The notes beneath the pieces are model-generated. The model was not told the DNA's origin. It searched no databases and was given only the letters and a program-made list of their open reading frames with translations. Of a stretch of 43,956 bases of DNA, positions 23,053-31,271 are shown piece by piece. Location: the NCBI GenBank assembly GCA_030682795.1, contig JAUXNJ010000030.1:1-43956 (forward strand), read 5' to 3'. The position numbers and the translations under genes are program-made. This DNA is from Sphingobacteriaceae bacterium (GTDB lineage: Bacteria; Bacteroidota; Bacteroidia; UBA7662). Position 1 is the first letter of the stretch. Each line of letters starts with the position of its first letter.

Positions 23053-25386
23053 ATGGCAGCCAAAGTCCACAAAGAAAATCAATTCTCGCCAAACCCCCTT
23101 GACTCTGGGCCGAAAAAGGAAGCCGTAGACCAAGGCATTGGCCAGCATGTAGATGCCTTACAATTGCAGTGGTTGCGCCTCAACAGCCTCTTCCAACACA
23201 ACGCTGAGGGCATGGCCATGACTGATGATTTTGGAAATATGCTCATGGCCAACCAGTCGTTCTGCAAAATTCTCAATAAGTCACAGGAAGAGGTTCTGGA
23301 AATGCGGGTGCAAGACCTCCTGCCAATCAAAGGGTTGCAGGAAATTACGGCTAAAGCACATTTACAGGCAATTGCGCGGCAAGGCCATTATGTAATTGGT
23401 ACTAAAATCCGCGACCGCAGGTATTTGGGTGTGCGCCACGTGGTAATGGAAGAAAGCAACGACCAGCATCATGTATTGCTGTATGTTACCGAACTAACTG
23501 AAAAAATACAGGAGCAAACCAAGCAAGCGGAGAAGGAAGAGCTCCTATTGCAAGTGCTTGAAAACTCCCAAGAGCCATTTTTACTGCTTGATACGGCCTT
23601 AACCATCACTACATTTAATCCCATGGGGGCTGAATTGCTGCACCAATCTTCCGGCCGAAAGGCAGAAAAAGGCGCCTCTATCCTCGATTACGGCAAGTCA
23701 GAACAACAAAAGGAGCGGTCTTGGAAGCTTTTTCGCGAGGTCCTGTCTGGCATCATCGTTGAGCGCGAGATGAAATTTACGCCCCTAGGAACTGCCTTTC
23801 AAAGTATTTATAAAATCACATACTTGCCTTTTTTTGATGGGGAAGGTAAAATTTATGGCATTTATATCAGTGGTCGCGACATCACCAATCGCCTTACCGA
23901 TGCTCAAACCATTGCTGAAAAACAAGTTTTTCAAGAAGTTTTGCAGCACGGGGCCCATGGGGCAATGCTCATTTTGACGCCGGGTTTAACCATCAGATAC
24001 GCTACTCCTGCGGTTCAAAAACTATTGGGGTATGATGCAAATACGATGACTGGACAGCATTTGGCCGAGTATCTTCAAACACCAAAGATCGAGGAACTCA
24101 GGTTACTATGGCAGGACTTGAGTCTTAAAAACTTAGCTGAAATTGAAGGTCTTTTGGTTTTTGTTGATAGAGAAGAGCGGTTAAAACAACTGCGTTATAC
24201 CATTTATGATTACCAGCAGGTTCCTGTAGTGCAAGGATATGTTTTGCAGTTGTCGGATGCCAGCGATTTACAAGTATGCAAAAATGAGATTCGATTATTA
24301 ACGCATGTGCTGGAGCGAAAGACCTTGTATAAAGCCAGCTGTGCAATTGTTTTTAACGAGTCAGGCGCTTTGCTGCAAAGGTTTGTTCCTGCAACATTCC
24401 AAAGTCAATTTCCTGCTTTGGTGCAAGAAGCATTGGTATTAGGCCGATTATTGCAGTTGTTGGGGAAACAGCCTGGGCCGACCGTGAAGCGATTAAAACT
24501 GTGCCAAATCTTGGAGTTTGAGGCTGAAATGATGTCTGTTGCTGGCATTGTACGTCTACTTCAAATCCATTTGGAGGGTTATTTAAATGATACAGGCGGC
24601 TTGATATATCTTCTTTTTATGGGTGAAGGCGCGGTTGCAGCCGAAATAGAGCGGATAGCCAAGCATAGTTCCGAATTGCGTACTTCCTTGGATGTGGTTA
24701 CTGAACAGCATCAACAAATGCAGCTTATTTTTAGTCGACTTCAGGAAATATCAGGCTTATTGCCTTGGGTATATGCAGCAGATAATAAGCGATTTACTTT
24801 TAAAACCCCTAGGCTTTTGTCCCCATTGCTCGAAGCCAAAGGGAAAAACGCCATGGTATTGAAGGCGGATGCCATCCATCCAGCGGATGCACGGCTGCTT
24901 GAGGCTTTAAATGTAACCCCCAAAGCAGCAATAACCCAGCAATTTGAATTACGTATGTTGAATGCTGAGGGACTGTATCAGCCTTATTTGCATTGGGCCT
25001 CTTACCATCCCAGTAGCCGAACTTGGGATGGAATGTGGCTAGCGCTACCTTCTGCCCAGTTTTCTACAGGAAATCCTTTTCTGGATTTACAAACGGTATG
25101 GACAAATTTAGGATACGGATTGGTTCAAATGGCACGTTTTGGTTTGGAGTTGCGACAATTAAATGGTTTGGCGAAGGGGCTGTTGGCCCTGCCCGATACC
25201 GCTCTGGGCACACCCATAGAAGCCATTGGAGTATTAAAAGGCACGGGATTTTCCAAGGCCTGCCAAAAGGTTGTTTTAGAATCAGGAAACTTAACCGTAG
25301 ATTATTATCACGCACCTACTTTGCTGTGGTTGAAGTTATACTTGTTTGTAGATGAATCACAAATCACCGTCTTAATACAAAAATAA
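23053..25386 (+). CDS. Multi-PAS sensory protein lacking a kinase domain
   Basis: A 777-residue soluble protein built mainly of PAS-like modules. PAS1 starts near residue 41 (LFQHNAEGMAMTDDFGNMLM), PAS2 near 165 (LENSQEPFLLLD ... IYISGRDITN) and PAS3 near 291 (GAHGAMLILTPGLTIRYATP). A central stretch (about 410-560) has no clear family. A PAS_3-like module begins near 569 (LPWVYAADNKRFTF ... HPADARLLEAL) and a last PAS-like half (GFSKACQKVVLES) ends the protein. There is no histidine kinase, GGDEF, HTH or phosphatase domain, so it has no recognisable output. A receiver protein follows 140 bases later. Start ATG 23053 is chosen because the longer frame overlaps the opposing thioesterase and its upstream residues look non-coding. 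Confidence 0.75.
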   Translation: MAAKVHKENQFSPNPLDSGPKKEAVDQGIGQHVDALQLQWLRLNSLFQHNAEGMAMTDDFGNMLMANQSFCKILNKSQEEVLEMRVQDLLPIKGLQEITAKAHLQAIARQGHYVIGTKIRDRRYLGVRHVVMEESNDQHHVLLYVTELTEKIQEQTKQAEKEELLLQVLENSQEPFLLLDTALTITTFNPMGAELLHQSSGRKAEKGASILDYGKSEQQKERSWKLFREVLSGIIVEREMKFTPLGTAFQSIYKITYLPFFDGEGKIYGIYISGRDITNRLTDAQTIAEKQVFQEVLQHGAHGAMLILTPGLTIRYATPAVQKLLGYDANTMTGQHLAEYLQTPKIEELRLLWQDLSLKNLAEIEGLLVFVDREERLKQLRYTIYDYQQVPVVQGYVLQLSDASDLQVCKNEIRLLTHVLERKTLYKASCAIVFNESGALLQRFVPATFQSQFPALVQEALVLGRLLQLLGKQPGPTVKRLKLCQILEFEAEMMSVAGIVRLLQIHLEGYLNDTGGLIYLLFMGEGAVAAEIERIAKHSSELRTSLDVVTEQHQQMQLIFSRLQEISGLLPWVYAADNKRFTFKTPRLLSPLLEAKGKNAMVLKADAIHPADARLLEALNVTPKAAITQQFELRMLNAEGLYQPYLHWASYHPSSRTWDGMWLALPSAQFSTGNPFLDLQTVWTNLGYGLVQMARFGLELRQLNGLAKGLLALPDTALGTPIEAIGVLKGTGFSKACQKVVLESGNLTVDYYHAPTLLWLKLYLFVDESQITVLIQK

Positions 25387-25526
25387 AATACAGGATAACA
25401 CGTATACTTTCGCCTTTTCTAGCGCCTTTTTTAAGTGTACTTCTGCTTCGCTCCAATTTCCTTCGTATATTTCCAACGTTAAGCTAGGCACAGGCTAACG
25501 GTTTGGTGAAATTAAAGAGGGAAGAA

Positions 25527-25928
25527 ATGAAAGTATTGATAATTGATGACGATCCTATTTTGATCATGGTGTGTACGCGCTTGATGAAAATTACAGGTTT
25601 TTCGGAGGTTGTATATGCAGCGAAAGAAGGGTTGGAAGGAATGGACTTACTTAAAGAGCAATTATCAACGGCCCCGGAGCAGTTACCAGATCTTATTTTA
25701 TTGGATATCAACATGCCCGTGATGAATGGATGGGAGTTTTTAGACGAATTGCTAACCTTGCTCCCAAAAATGCAGCACGCCTTACCAGTGTTTATGTTGA
25801 GCTCTACAATTGATCAAGCCGACTTCGATAGAGCTGATTCCTACGAGGTAGTAAAAGGTTTCTATTCGAAGCCGCTCACCAAAGAGAATCTCGAAGAAAT
25901 CGAAAAGATTTTAGGAATTGACGCCTAA
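25527..25928 (+). CDS. Single-domain response regulator (CheY-like)
   Basis: A 133-residue receiver domain with no output domain. It has the acidic pair (MKVLIIDDDPIL), the phosphoacceptor Asp in DLILLDINMPVMNGWEFL, the switch Ser/Thr in VFMLSSTID and the conserved Lys in FYSKPLTKE. ATG 25527 (preceded by AGAGGGAAG) is preferred over the TTG at 25503. Such proteins act as phospho-relays or bind partner proteins. The nearest sensor is the PAS protein upstream, which has no kinase, so a hybrid kinase elsewhere must supply the phosphate if it is phosphorylated. Confidence 0.9.
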   Translation: MKVLIIDDDPILIMVCTRLMKITGFSEVVYAAKEGLEGMDLLKEQLSTAPEQLPDLILLDINMPVMNGWEFLDELLTLLPKMQHALPVFMLSSTIDQADFDRADSYEVVKGFYSKPLTKENLEEIEKILGIDA

Positions 25929-25938
25929 CGAGTTATGC

Positions 25939-25969
25939 TTTGATTTGAAGTGTTTAAGCTGTAATTTTG
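25939..25969 (+). promoter_or_regulatory. Full Bacteroidota promoter for rbfA (TTTG-N19-TAATTTTG)
   Basis: TTTG at 25939-25942 is a -33 element, followed by a 19-bp spacer and TAATTTTG at 25962-25969 (exact TAnnTTTG). The ATG of rbfA begins only 5 bases after the -7 box, so the transcript would be leaderless or nearly so. It also insulates rbfA from the response regulator upstream. Confidence 0.7.
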
Positions 25970-25973
25970 CAAA

Positions 25974-26333
25974 ATGAACGAATCAAAGCGGCAATTACGC
26001 GTCGCTAAACTCTTACAAAAAGAATTAGCCGAAATTTTACAGCGTGAATTGCCTGATTTAGTGGCAGGTCACATGGTTACAATTACCAAAGTGCGGGTAA
26101 CACCAGATTTGTCCTTAGCACGTTACTACGTGAGTGTATTAGGCTCCCAAAAACTACTTTTGGTAGATGGATTGAACAATGCTCGCTCAGAAATGCGCTT
26201 AAAATTAGGTCAGCGCATTCGCAACCAGTTGCGTATCGTACCGCAGCTCGAGTGTTACTTAGATGATTCGCTAGACTACATCGATAATATCGAGCGATTG
26301 TTGACTGATCCCGATCAAGAAGGTAGCATTTAA
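25974..26333 (+). CDS. rbfA: 30S ribosome-binding factor A
   Basis: RbfA helps mature the 16S rRNA 5' end and the 30S subunit, and is needed at low temperature. The 119-residue KH-like protein shows the N-terminal helix (VAKLLQKELAEILQRELPDL), the ITKVRVTPDLSLARYYVSV core strand and the C-terminal RIRNQLRIVPQLECYLDDSLDY, all family-typical. It appears to be translated from a leaderless message and stands first of three tightly spaced genes (methyltransferase 3 bases downstream). Confidence 0.93.
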   Translation: MNESKRQLRVAKLLQKELAEILQRELPDLVAGHMVTITKVRVTPDLSLARYYVSVLGSQKLLLVDGLNNARSEMRLKLGQRIRNQLRIVPQLECYLDDSLDYIDNIERLLTDPDQEGSI

Positions 26334-26336
26334 CCC

Positions 26337-27146
26337 ATGCAACACGACGAATTACGAAAAACGCTGACTGATCTTTTTAAAAACAGGCCCCACTTACGCT
26401 CGTTTTTTTATATCCTGATCGATGTTTTGATCGTGAGCTTTTGGCATGTACGGAGAGGGATATTATCATTTGCCAGGCAGCGCACCGGCCCTGTACACGT
26501 ACTCGACGCAGGTACAGGACTCGGACAGTATGTTTATTATCTCACACGCAAATTCCCGAATTGGAATATTTATGCGACTGACGTTTCTGCCAATGAGATT
26601 TGTGAATGCAATCGCTTTTTCCATAGGTTGAAATACGAAAGGGTGTTGTTCAGAACAGAGGATCTAAATACGATGTGTAAAAAAGATGTTTTTGACATGG
26701 TGCTCGCGGTAAATGTGGTGGAGTACATCGACGACCATAAACTGGTTTTGCAAAACTTTTTTAACGCACTCAAGCCAGATGGCATGCTCCTTTTGTCGGT
26801 TCAATCAGATAAATCACGTGTTGTTCAACCGAATTTTACCAATAAGTTGCTCGGCAATAAAAATGTAGCACACCGGTATAATAATTTAGAGTTGAAAAAA
26901 CTCTTGAAAGAAGTTGGTTTTAAAAACATTAAGGCCCATTATGCTTATGGAACATCGGGCCGAATTTCTACGGTTTTGGGCGTGAGCATCCCCAAATTTT
27001 TAATTCGCAAGAGTAGATACTTTTTGTACCTCATGCCGCTTTATTATTTGTTATGTTATCCTTTAGTGTTTGTGCTCAACAGCATTGATGCTTACTTTGT
27101 ACATTTGAGTGGTAGCGAGCTTGTTGTTCGCGCTTATAAAGTGTAA
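26337..27146 (+). CDS. Class I SAM-dependent methyltransferase
   Basis: A 269-residue protein with the class I SAM-binding motif VLDAGTGLGQYVYYLTRKFP (motif I, near residue 54), then YATDVS (motif II), AVNVVEYIDDH (motif IV region) and LKPDGMLLLSVQ (motif VI). The C-terminal third is hydrophobic (RYFLYLMPLYYLLCYPLVFVLNS), suggesting membrane association, so the substrate may be a lipid or quinone-like molecule. It sits between rbfA and an FtsX-type permease, with a 3-base gap before and a 2-base gap after. The substrate cannot be called. Confidence 0.8.
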   Translation: MQHDELRKTLTDLFKNRPHLRSFFYILIDVLIVSFWHVRRGILSFARQRTGPVHVLDAGTGLGQYVYYLTRKFPNWNIYATDVSANEICECNRFFHRLKYERVLFRTEDLNTMCKKDVFDMVLAVNVVEYIDDHKLVLQNFFNALKPDGMLLLSVQSDKSRVVQPNFTNKLLGNKNVAHRYNNLELKKLLKEVGFKNIKAHYAYGTSGRISTVLGVSIPKFLIRKSRYFLYLMPLYYLLCYPLVFVLNSIDAYFVHLSGSELVVRAYKV

Positions 27147-27148
27147 AA

Positions 27149-28390
27149 GTGGTGTCAGTTGTTCGTTTTATAGCTTTCCGATATCTCCTTGCGAAAAAGC
27201 GCACTAATTTTATCAATATTGTTACCGGTATTTCATTCGGTGGGGTTTTGGTAGGCGCAGCGGCCTTGATCGTGGTGCTGAGCGTGTACAACGGATTGGA
27301 AGAGCTCACACAAGGCATGTATAGCAAGTTTAATCCTGATGTACGGATTAGGCCACTTAACAGTAAGTTGTTCAGTAAAGCCGAGATGCAAGAACAGCTT
27401 AAGCAATTCACACAAATCAATGGTATCTCTTACAGCATTGAAGAAAATGCGCTCTTTCGTTATGGAGACAGAGAGGTAGTAGGGGTTATCAAAGGGGTTG
27501 ATAGCGCTTTTGTGGAACTTACACAGGTAAACGAAACCATGGTACGCGGCGAGTACGTATTGCGGGATGGTTTTGGTTTACCGTATGCCATGTTGGGCAT
27601 TGGTATTGGGTATCAATTACAAATTTCCTTGAATGATTATCGGCGGGGTATTGAAGTGTATATGCCTGCTAGAGGTAAAAAGATTGATTTACTAAGGCCT
27701 GAGTCTAGTTTTGTAAAACGCAGTCTGCAACCTGCTGGTGTATTTGACGTTCAGCCAGAAATAAATCAGCAATATGTTTTGGTGCCTTTGGTGTTTGTTA
27801 GCGATTTGTTGGGTGTAGTGGATGACCAAGTGGGGGAAGTAGCCATACAACTGAAACCTGGCATCAATCCTGCCAATTTTGCTAAAAGTCTGCAAACAGC
27901 CTTGGGCAATGATTTTGAAGTAAAAGATCGGTACCGACAGCAAGAAGCAATTTTCAAAATTTTCCAAACAGAGAAGTGGTGGACCTACTTTTTTCTGCTG
28001 TTGATCGTTTTGGTAGCCGCTTTAAATTTGGTTGGGGCCCTATCGATGCTGGTGATCGAAAAACAGCGGGACATTGCCGTATTGGGAAGTTTAGGGGCTT
28101 CAAAGTCCATGCTTTTTGGGATTTTTATGTCCGTAGGCACGTTGATAACCTTGGTGGGAGCATCACTCGGCATTGGCTTGGGCATGCTGTTGTGCTGGCT
28201 CCAGCAGCAGTACGAGTTCATTCGATTTGCGGGAGAAGGGGCTTTTGTTGTGAGTGCCTATCCTGTGTCTATACGTTTTTCAGATGCAGTGGTGGTTTTC
28301 GTGGGTGTACTGGTTATAGGAGCGTTGTGTACCCTTTATCCAGCCATTAAGGCGGCCAGGAGCATGTCGATAGAAAGCCTGCGCGCATAA
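27149..28390 (+). CDS. FtsX/LolC-E-type ABC transporter permease
   Basis: A 413-residue inner-membrane protein with one N-terminal transmembrane helix (FINIVTGISFGGVLVGAAALIVV), a large periplasmic domain and three C-terminal helices (from about residue 280). The conserved ending IKAARSMSIESLRA is typical of LolC/E and FtsX-like permeases. These partner with an ATPase to move lipoproteins or transmit signals. No ATPase is adjacent. The gene starts with GTG (27149 or 27152). It follows the methyltransferase by two bases and ends at a shared terminator. Confidence 0.85.
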   Translation: MVSVVRFIAFRYLLAKKRTNFINIVTGISFGGVLVGAAALIVVLSVYNGLEELTQGMYSKFNPDVRIRPLNSKLFSKAEMQEQLKQFTQINGISYSIEENALFRYGDREVVGVIKGVDSAFVELTQVNETMVRGEYVLRDGFGLPYAMLGIGIGYQLQISLNDYRRGIEVYMPARGKKIDLLRPESSFVKRSLQPAGVFDVQPEINQQYVLVPLVFVSDLLGVVDDQVGEVAIQLKPGINPANFAKSLQTALGNDFEVKDRYRQQEAIFKIFQTEKWWTYFFLLLIVLVAALNLVGALSMLVIEKQRDIAVLGSLGASKSMLFGIFMSVGTLITLVGASLGIGLGMLLCWLQQQYEFIRFAGEGAFVVSAYPVSIRFSDAVVVFVGVLVIGALCTLYPAIKAARSMSIESLRA

Positions 28391-28402
28391 TAGGGCATAA
28401 AA

Positions 28403-28425
28403 AAAGGCGACTTTCGGTCGCCTTT
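28403..28425. terminator. Terminator between convergent permease and MORN genes
   Basis: AAAGGCGAC and GTCGCCTTT form a 9-bp perfect stem around TTTCG. The minus strand continues with a run of T (AAAAAAA on the plus strand just before), 18 bases after the minus-strand stop at 28443. The plus strand has the tail TTTGG, so it works best on the minus strand. Confidence 0.85.
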
Positions 28426-28442
28426 GGATGAGGGTGGTTAGA

Positions 28443-28922
28443 TCATTTGCTTTGCGCGTTGCGACTATCGTCTTCAACTGCTTTGCGCTCGCTCACCTTA
28501 CCATCCGCATCGTACATAGCCCATTCACCTACCGGCGATCCGTTTTTGTACGTCAACTTGTAGCGCAGGTTACCCTGGTTGTCCCAAACCATCCATTCGC
28601 CATCTTTGTTGCCTTCGTTGAAGTGGGCTGTTGTCATCAGTTGGCCTTGCTCGTTGTAGCTCGACCAGCTGCCATGTTTTTTACCTTTTAAATAATAACC
28701 CGTCTCGCGCAACTGACCGTTGGCGTAATAACGGTTAATTTTTCCTTCTGCTTCTCCCTTGCGGAATTCAATCTCAGAAACTTTAGCTCCTTGCGCATCA
28801 TAATTCACTTTTAAACCAGTGAATTCAGTAGTGGTAGCAGCTGGAATGAGCTCAGTATGTTGTGCAGCAGCGCTGAAGGTACCCAGACCTAAACAAATGC
28901 TCAGCGTGAATAATAGTTTCAT
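28443..28922 (-). CDS. Secreted MORN-variant (YwqK-like) repeat protein
   Basis: A 159-residue exported protein with a signal peptide (MKLLFTLSICLGLGTFSAAAQ) and several MORN-variant repeats (GKINRYYANGQLRETGYY, GSWSSYNEQGQL, GEWMVWDNQGNLRYKLTY). Such repeats fold into beta-hairpin arrays and may bind proteins or membranes. The family is labelled YwqK antitoxin in some annotations, but no toxin is beside it and I do not accept that role. A strong ribosome-binding site (AGGAGGAG, minus strand, 28925-28932) sits right before the ATG. Confidence 0.8.
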   Translation of the reverse strand: MKLLFTLSICLGLGTFSAAAQHTELIPAATTTEFTGLKVNYDAQGAKVSEIEFRKGEAEGKINRYYANGQLRETGYYLKGKKHGSWSSYNEQGQLMTTAHFNEGNKDGEWMVWDNQGNLRYKLTYKNGSPVGEWAMYDADGKVSERKAVEDDSRNAQSK

Positions 28923-28944
28923 ATCTCCTCCTTGATTGTTATAC

Positions 28945-28952
28945 CAAAGTTA
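28945..28952 (-). promoter_or_regulatory. -7 promoter element for the MORN-repeat gene
   Basis: The minus strand reads TAACTTTG, an exact TAnnTTTG, ending 22 bases before the ATG at 28922. No good -33 match is visible. Confidence 0.5.
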
Positions 28953-29095
28953 TTGAAATATTAACTGAATGTTAACTAAAGTGTGTTAAGTTTTTGAATT
29001 GAAATACATATTTTTTGTAATCCGCTGATAATAAGAAGTTAAAATATTTAATGCGTGTGTATAAAAATGTGCAAAACCTCCCTTATCTTGTTAAC

Positions 29096-29218
29096 ATGGA
29101 AGGCAAAGTGCCAAAATGGCTTCAGAAATTGGGTTGGATAGGTTTTTTATTTTTCCTAATCAAAGGCCTTATTTGGTTGGGAGTCTTCTACGGCCTTGGA
29201 AACTATTTCTTTAACTGA
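29096..29218 (+). CDS. Small 40-residue hydrophobic membrane protein
   Basis: ATG 29096 to TGA 29218 encodes 40 residues beginning MEGKVPKWLQKLGWIGFLFF. It has a short amphipathic cationic head followed by one long transmembrane segment, and ends in the aromatic-rich sequence NYFFN. Basic residues precede the hydrophobic stretch, as expected for a small single-span membrane protein. Function unknown. Its last 16 bases overlap the end of the convergent SDR gene. A TATCTTG element (one base short of TAnnTTTG) lies a few bases upstream. Confidence 0.6.
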   Translation: MEGKVPKWLQKLGWIGFLFFLIKGLIWLGVFYGLGNYFFN

Positions 29219-30201
29219 ACCAAGGTAGCAGCTGCACCATCGGCTAAAGTTTTTTCAAGTGGACTGTAGCTAAAGCCCGCTACTTTCTCTAGAATTTTGC
29301 TGCCCCCAAAGCTTTTTTTGGTGTAGGCCGACCGCACCGTTTCGCGGGTTATAAAGGGCATTTTGCCTTTGAGCATCGCCATCAGCTTATTCACGCGCCA
29401 GCCGATCTCTGCCATCCAACGTGGGGGAAGGAGGTTGGGTGCTTTTACTTGTAAAGCTGCTGCCATCTGCTCAAATAATTGCTGATAGCTGAGATTATGG
29501 CCGTTGAGCACATAGCGCTTTCCAATAATATTTTGTTCATCAAGCATACAAAGAGCGTTGGCCACATCGCGCACATCAACAAAGCCGGTGGCGCCAGGAC
29601 TGTAAAACCGCAGTCCTTGGTAGACCTTGCGAAAGAGCTGATTACTGCCTGAAGCTACTTGGCCGGGACCTAAAATGACCGAAGGACAAACCACAGCTAC
29701 TTCTAAACCTTCTTCCATACCCCGCCACACTTCATTTTCAGCCCTGAACTTAGAGATGGCGTAGTTTGATTGGCCCTTATCGCCTTTCCATGAGGCATTT
29801 TCATCGATGGGAAGGTGGGGTTCGGCGGCTTGGCCAAGGGCTGCAATGCTGCTCACATACAATACGCGCTGTACCCCTTGATGCAAACAAGCGTTGATGA
29901 GATTAGCGGTGCCTTTGATATTCGTTTCGAACATCAAATCACGTTGATTGGGATCGTAAGAGATAAATGCAGCGCAATGAAAAACCTTTGTGATGCCTAA
30001 CAGGGCGTCTTCTAATGCGTAATAGTCAATTACATCGGCTTTTACCCAGTCAACCATGTCGATTTGAATGGGATTCAGGAGGCCTTGACTGCCAATTTTA
30101 GCACGATTTCGGTAAAGTGCACGTACTTTTTGGCCACGCGCAAGCAGCTGTGCTACCACATGTTCCCCTACAAATCCTGTTGCCCCGGTGACCAGTACCA
30201 T
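29203..30201 (-). CDS. Extended SDR (dihydroflavonol reductase-like epimerase/dehydratase)
   Basis: A 332-residue NAD(P)-dependent oxidoreductase with the Rossmann motif VTGATGFVGEHV, the segment VFHCAAFISY, and the catalytic pair SNYAISK (Tyr and Lys), then PSVILGPG. It most resembles the dihydroflavonol-4-reductase-like branch used by bacteria for sterol, glycan or other reductions; the substrate is unknown. It is the last gene of the radA-hflX-ompA-anmK run, linked to anmK by a TAATG overlap at 30201. Confidence 0.85.
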   Translation of the reverse strand: MVLVTGATGFVGEHVVAQLLARGQKVRALYRNRAKIGSQGLLNPIQIDMVDWVKADVIDYYALEDALLGITKVFHCAAFISYDPNQRDLMFETNIKGTANLINACLHQGVQRVLYVSSIAALGQAAEPHLPIDENASWKGDKGQSNYAISKFRAENEVWRGMEEGLEVAVVCPSVILGPGQVASGSNQLFRKVYQGLRFYSPGATGFVDVRDVANALCMLDEQNIIGKRYVLNGHNLSYQQLFEQMAAALQVKAPNLLPPRWMAEIGWRVNKLMAMLKGKMPFITRETVRSAYTKKSFGGSKILEKVAGFSYSPLEKTLADGAAATLVQLKK

Positions 30202-31271
30202 TAAAATAATTCGATTAAAGCCCCTGCGCTGTGGTTGCTACTGCTGCCAGTAACCTCCGAAAGCACATTCGGCCTCCGAAGATAGCGCAACAAGCCCAAA
30301 AAGCCGAAAATCAAGGCTTCCTTTTGTTCAATGAGCTGGGCGGGAGGGAGGTAAAAGCTTGCAGCACAATGCTTTTGAAGTTGTTTCATTAAAAATTCAT
30401 TGTAAGCACCTCCGCCGGTAACCAGAATGCTGCCGCCGATTTGGTGCTTTTGCAATTCGCCTCCCAAAATTTCACCCAAATGGGCACACCAAGTAGCGAG
30501 GAGGTTGTGGGGCTGATAGGTGCCGTTAAACAGCAGCGGCTTCAGATCGGCTTCAAAATGTTCACGGCCAAGCGAACGGGGTGGTGCTTGCTGGTAAAAT
30601 GACAGCTGACGCAACGCATGCATCAGCTCGGGTACGATGGTCCCGCTACGGGCTAGTTGTCCACCTGCGTCATAAGGCCGCCCCAGCAATTCGCTGGCGG
30701 CGTTGAGCACCATGTTGCAACAGGCCAAATCGTAGGCAATGCGCTTGTTTTGGTGTTGGAAGGAGATGTTGGCAATGCCACCAAGGTTTAAGCAAGCTGC
30801 AAATTCAGGAAAAAGCAGGGCATCGCCTTTGGGGACGAGCGGAGCCCCTTGGCCCCCCAGTGCTACATCTGCCGATCTAAAATCATACACCACCGGCAAA
30901 CGAAGCTCCGCCGCCAGCTGTGCTGCGCCCCCAATTTGGGTGGTAAAACCCGCTTCGGGCTGGTGGAAAATGGTATGCCCATGCGTACTCAGCAGCACAG
31001 GGGCCGGTTTTCCGCGTAAAAAGTCGGCTGCGGCAGTGCTGAAAAACTTGCCCAAGGCCGCATCGAGCTGCATCAAGCCCAAGCCACTCAGCGTATGAGC
31101 GCTGGCGAGTTGCTGTTGCAAAAAAACCGGATAGACCACCGTCTCGCTGCTTTCGAGCTGGTAGGTCCATCCGGTTTCGGTTTCGGCAAAACTGGCCAGG
31201 CAAAGGTCTAAACCGTCGAGCGAGCTGCCCGACATCATCCCCAATACCCGCCAACTGCCTTTGTTTGTCAT
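30201..31271 (-). CDS. anmK: Anhydro-N-acetylmuramic acid kinase
   Basis: AnmK phosphorylates and opens 1,6-anhydro-MurNAc, recycling peptidoglycan. The 356-residue protein has the family's N-terminal MMSGSSLDGLDL, HGHTIFHQP, VYDFRSADVALGGQGAPLVP, and LNLGGIANIS. The C-terminal ATPase motif VTGGGAYNEFLM precedes a segment with EALIFGFLGLL. It overlaps the OmpA gene (TAATG at 31271) and the SDR gene (TAATG at 30201), so translation is likely coupled. The OmpA neighbour also binds peptidoglycan, which fits. Confidence 0.95.
   Translation of the reverse strand: MTNKGSWRVLGMMSGSSLDGLDLCLASFAETETGWTYQLESSETVVYPVFLQQQLASAHTLSGLGLMQLDAALGKFFSTAAADFLRGKPAPVLLSTHGHTIFHQPEAGFTTQIGGAAQLAAELRLPVVYDFRSADVALGGQGAPLVPKGDALLFPEFAACLNLGGIANISFQHQNKRIAYDLACCNMVLNAASELLGRPYDAGGQLARSGTIVPELMHALRQLSFYQQAPPRSLGREHFEADLKPLLFNGTYQPHNLLATWCAHLGEILGGELQKHQIGGSILVTGGGAYNEFLMKQLQKHCAASFYLPPAQLIEQKEALIFGFLGLLRYLRRPNVLSEVTGSSSNHSAGALIELF

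Noticed and set aside
28443-28922. Toxin-antitoxin role for the MORN-repeat protein
   Set aside because: The YwqK antitoxin label is often transferred to MORN proteins; here there is a signal peptide and no toxin gene beside it.
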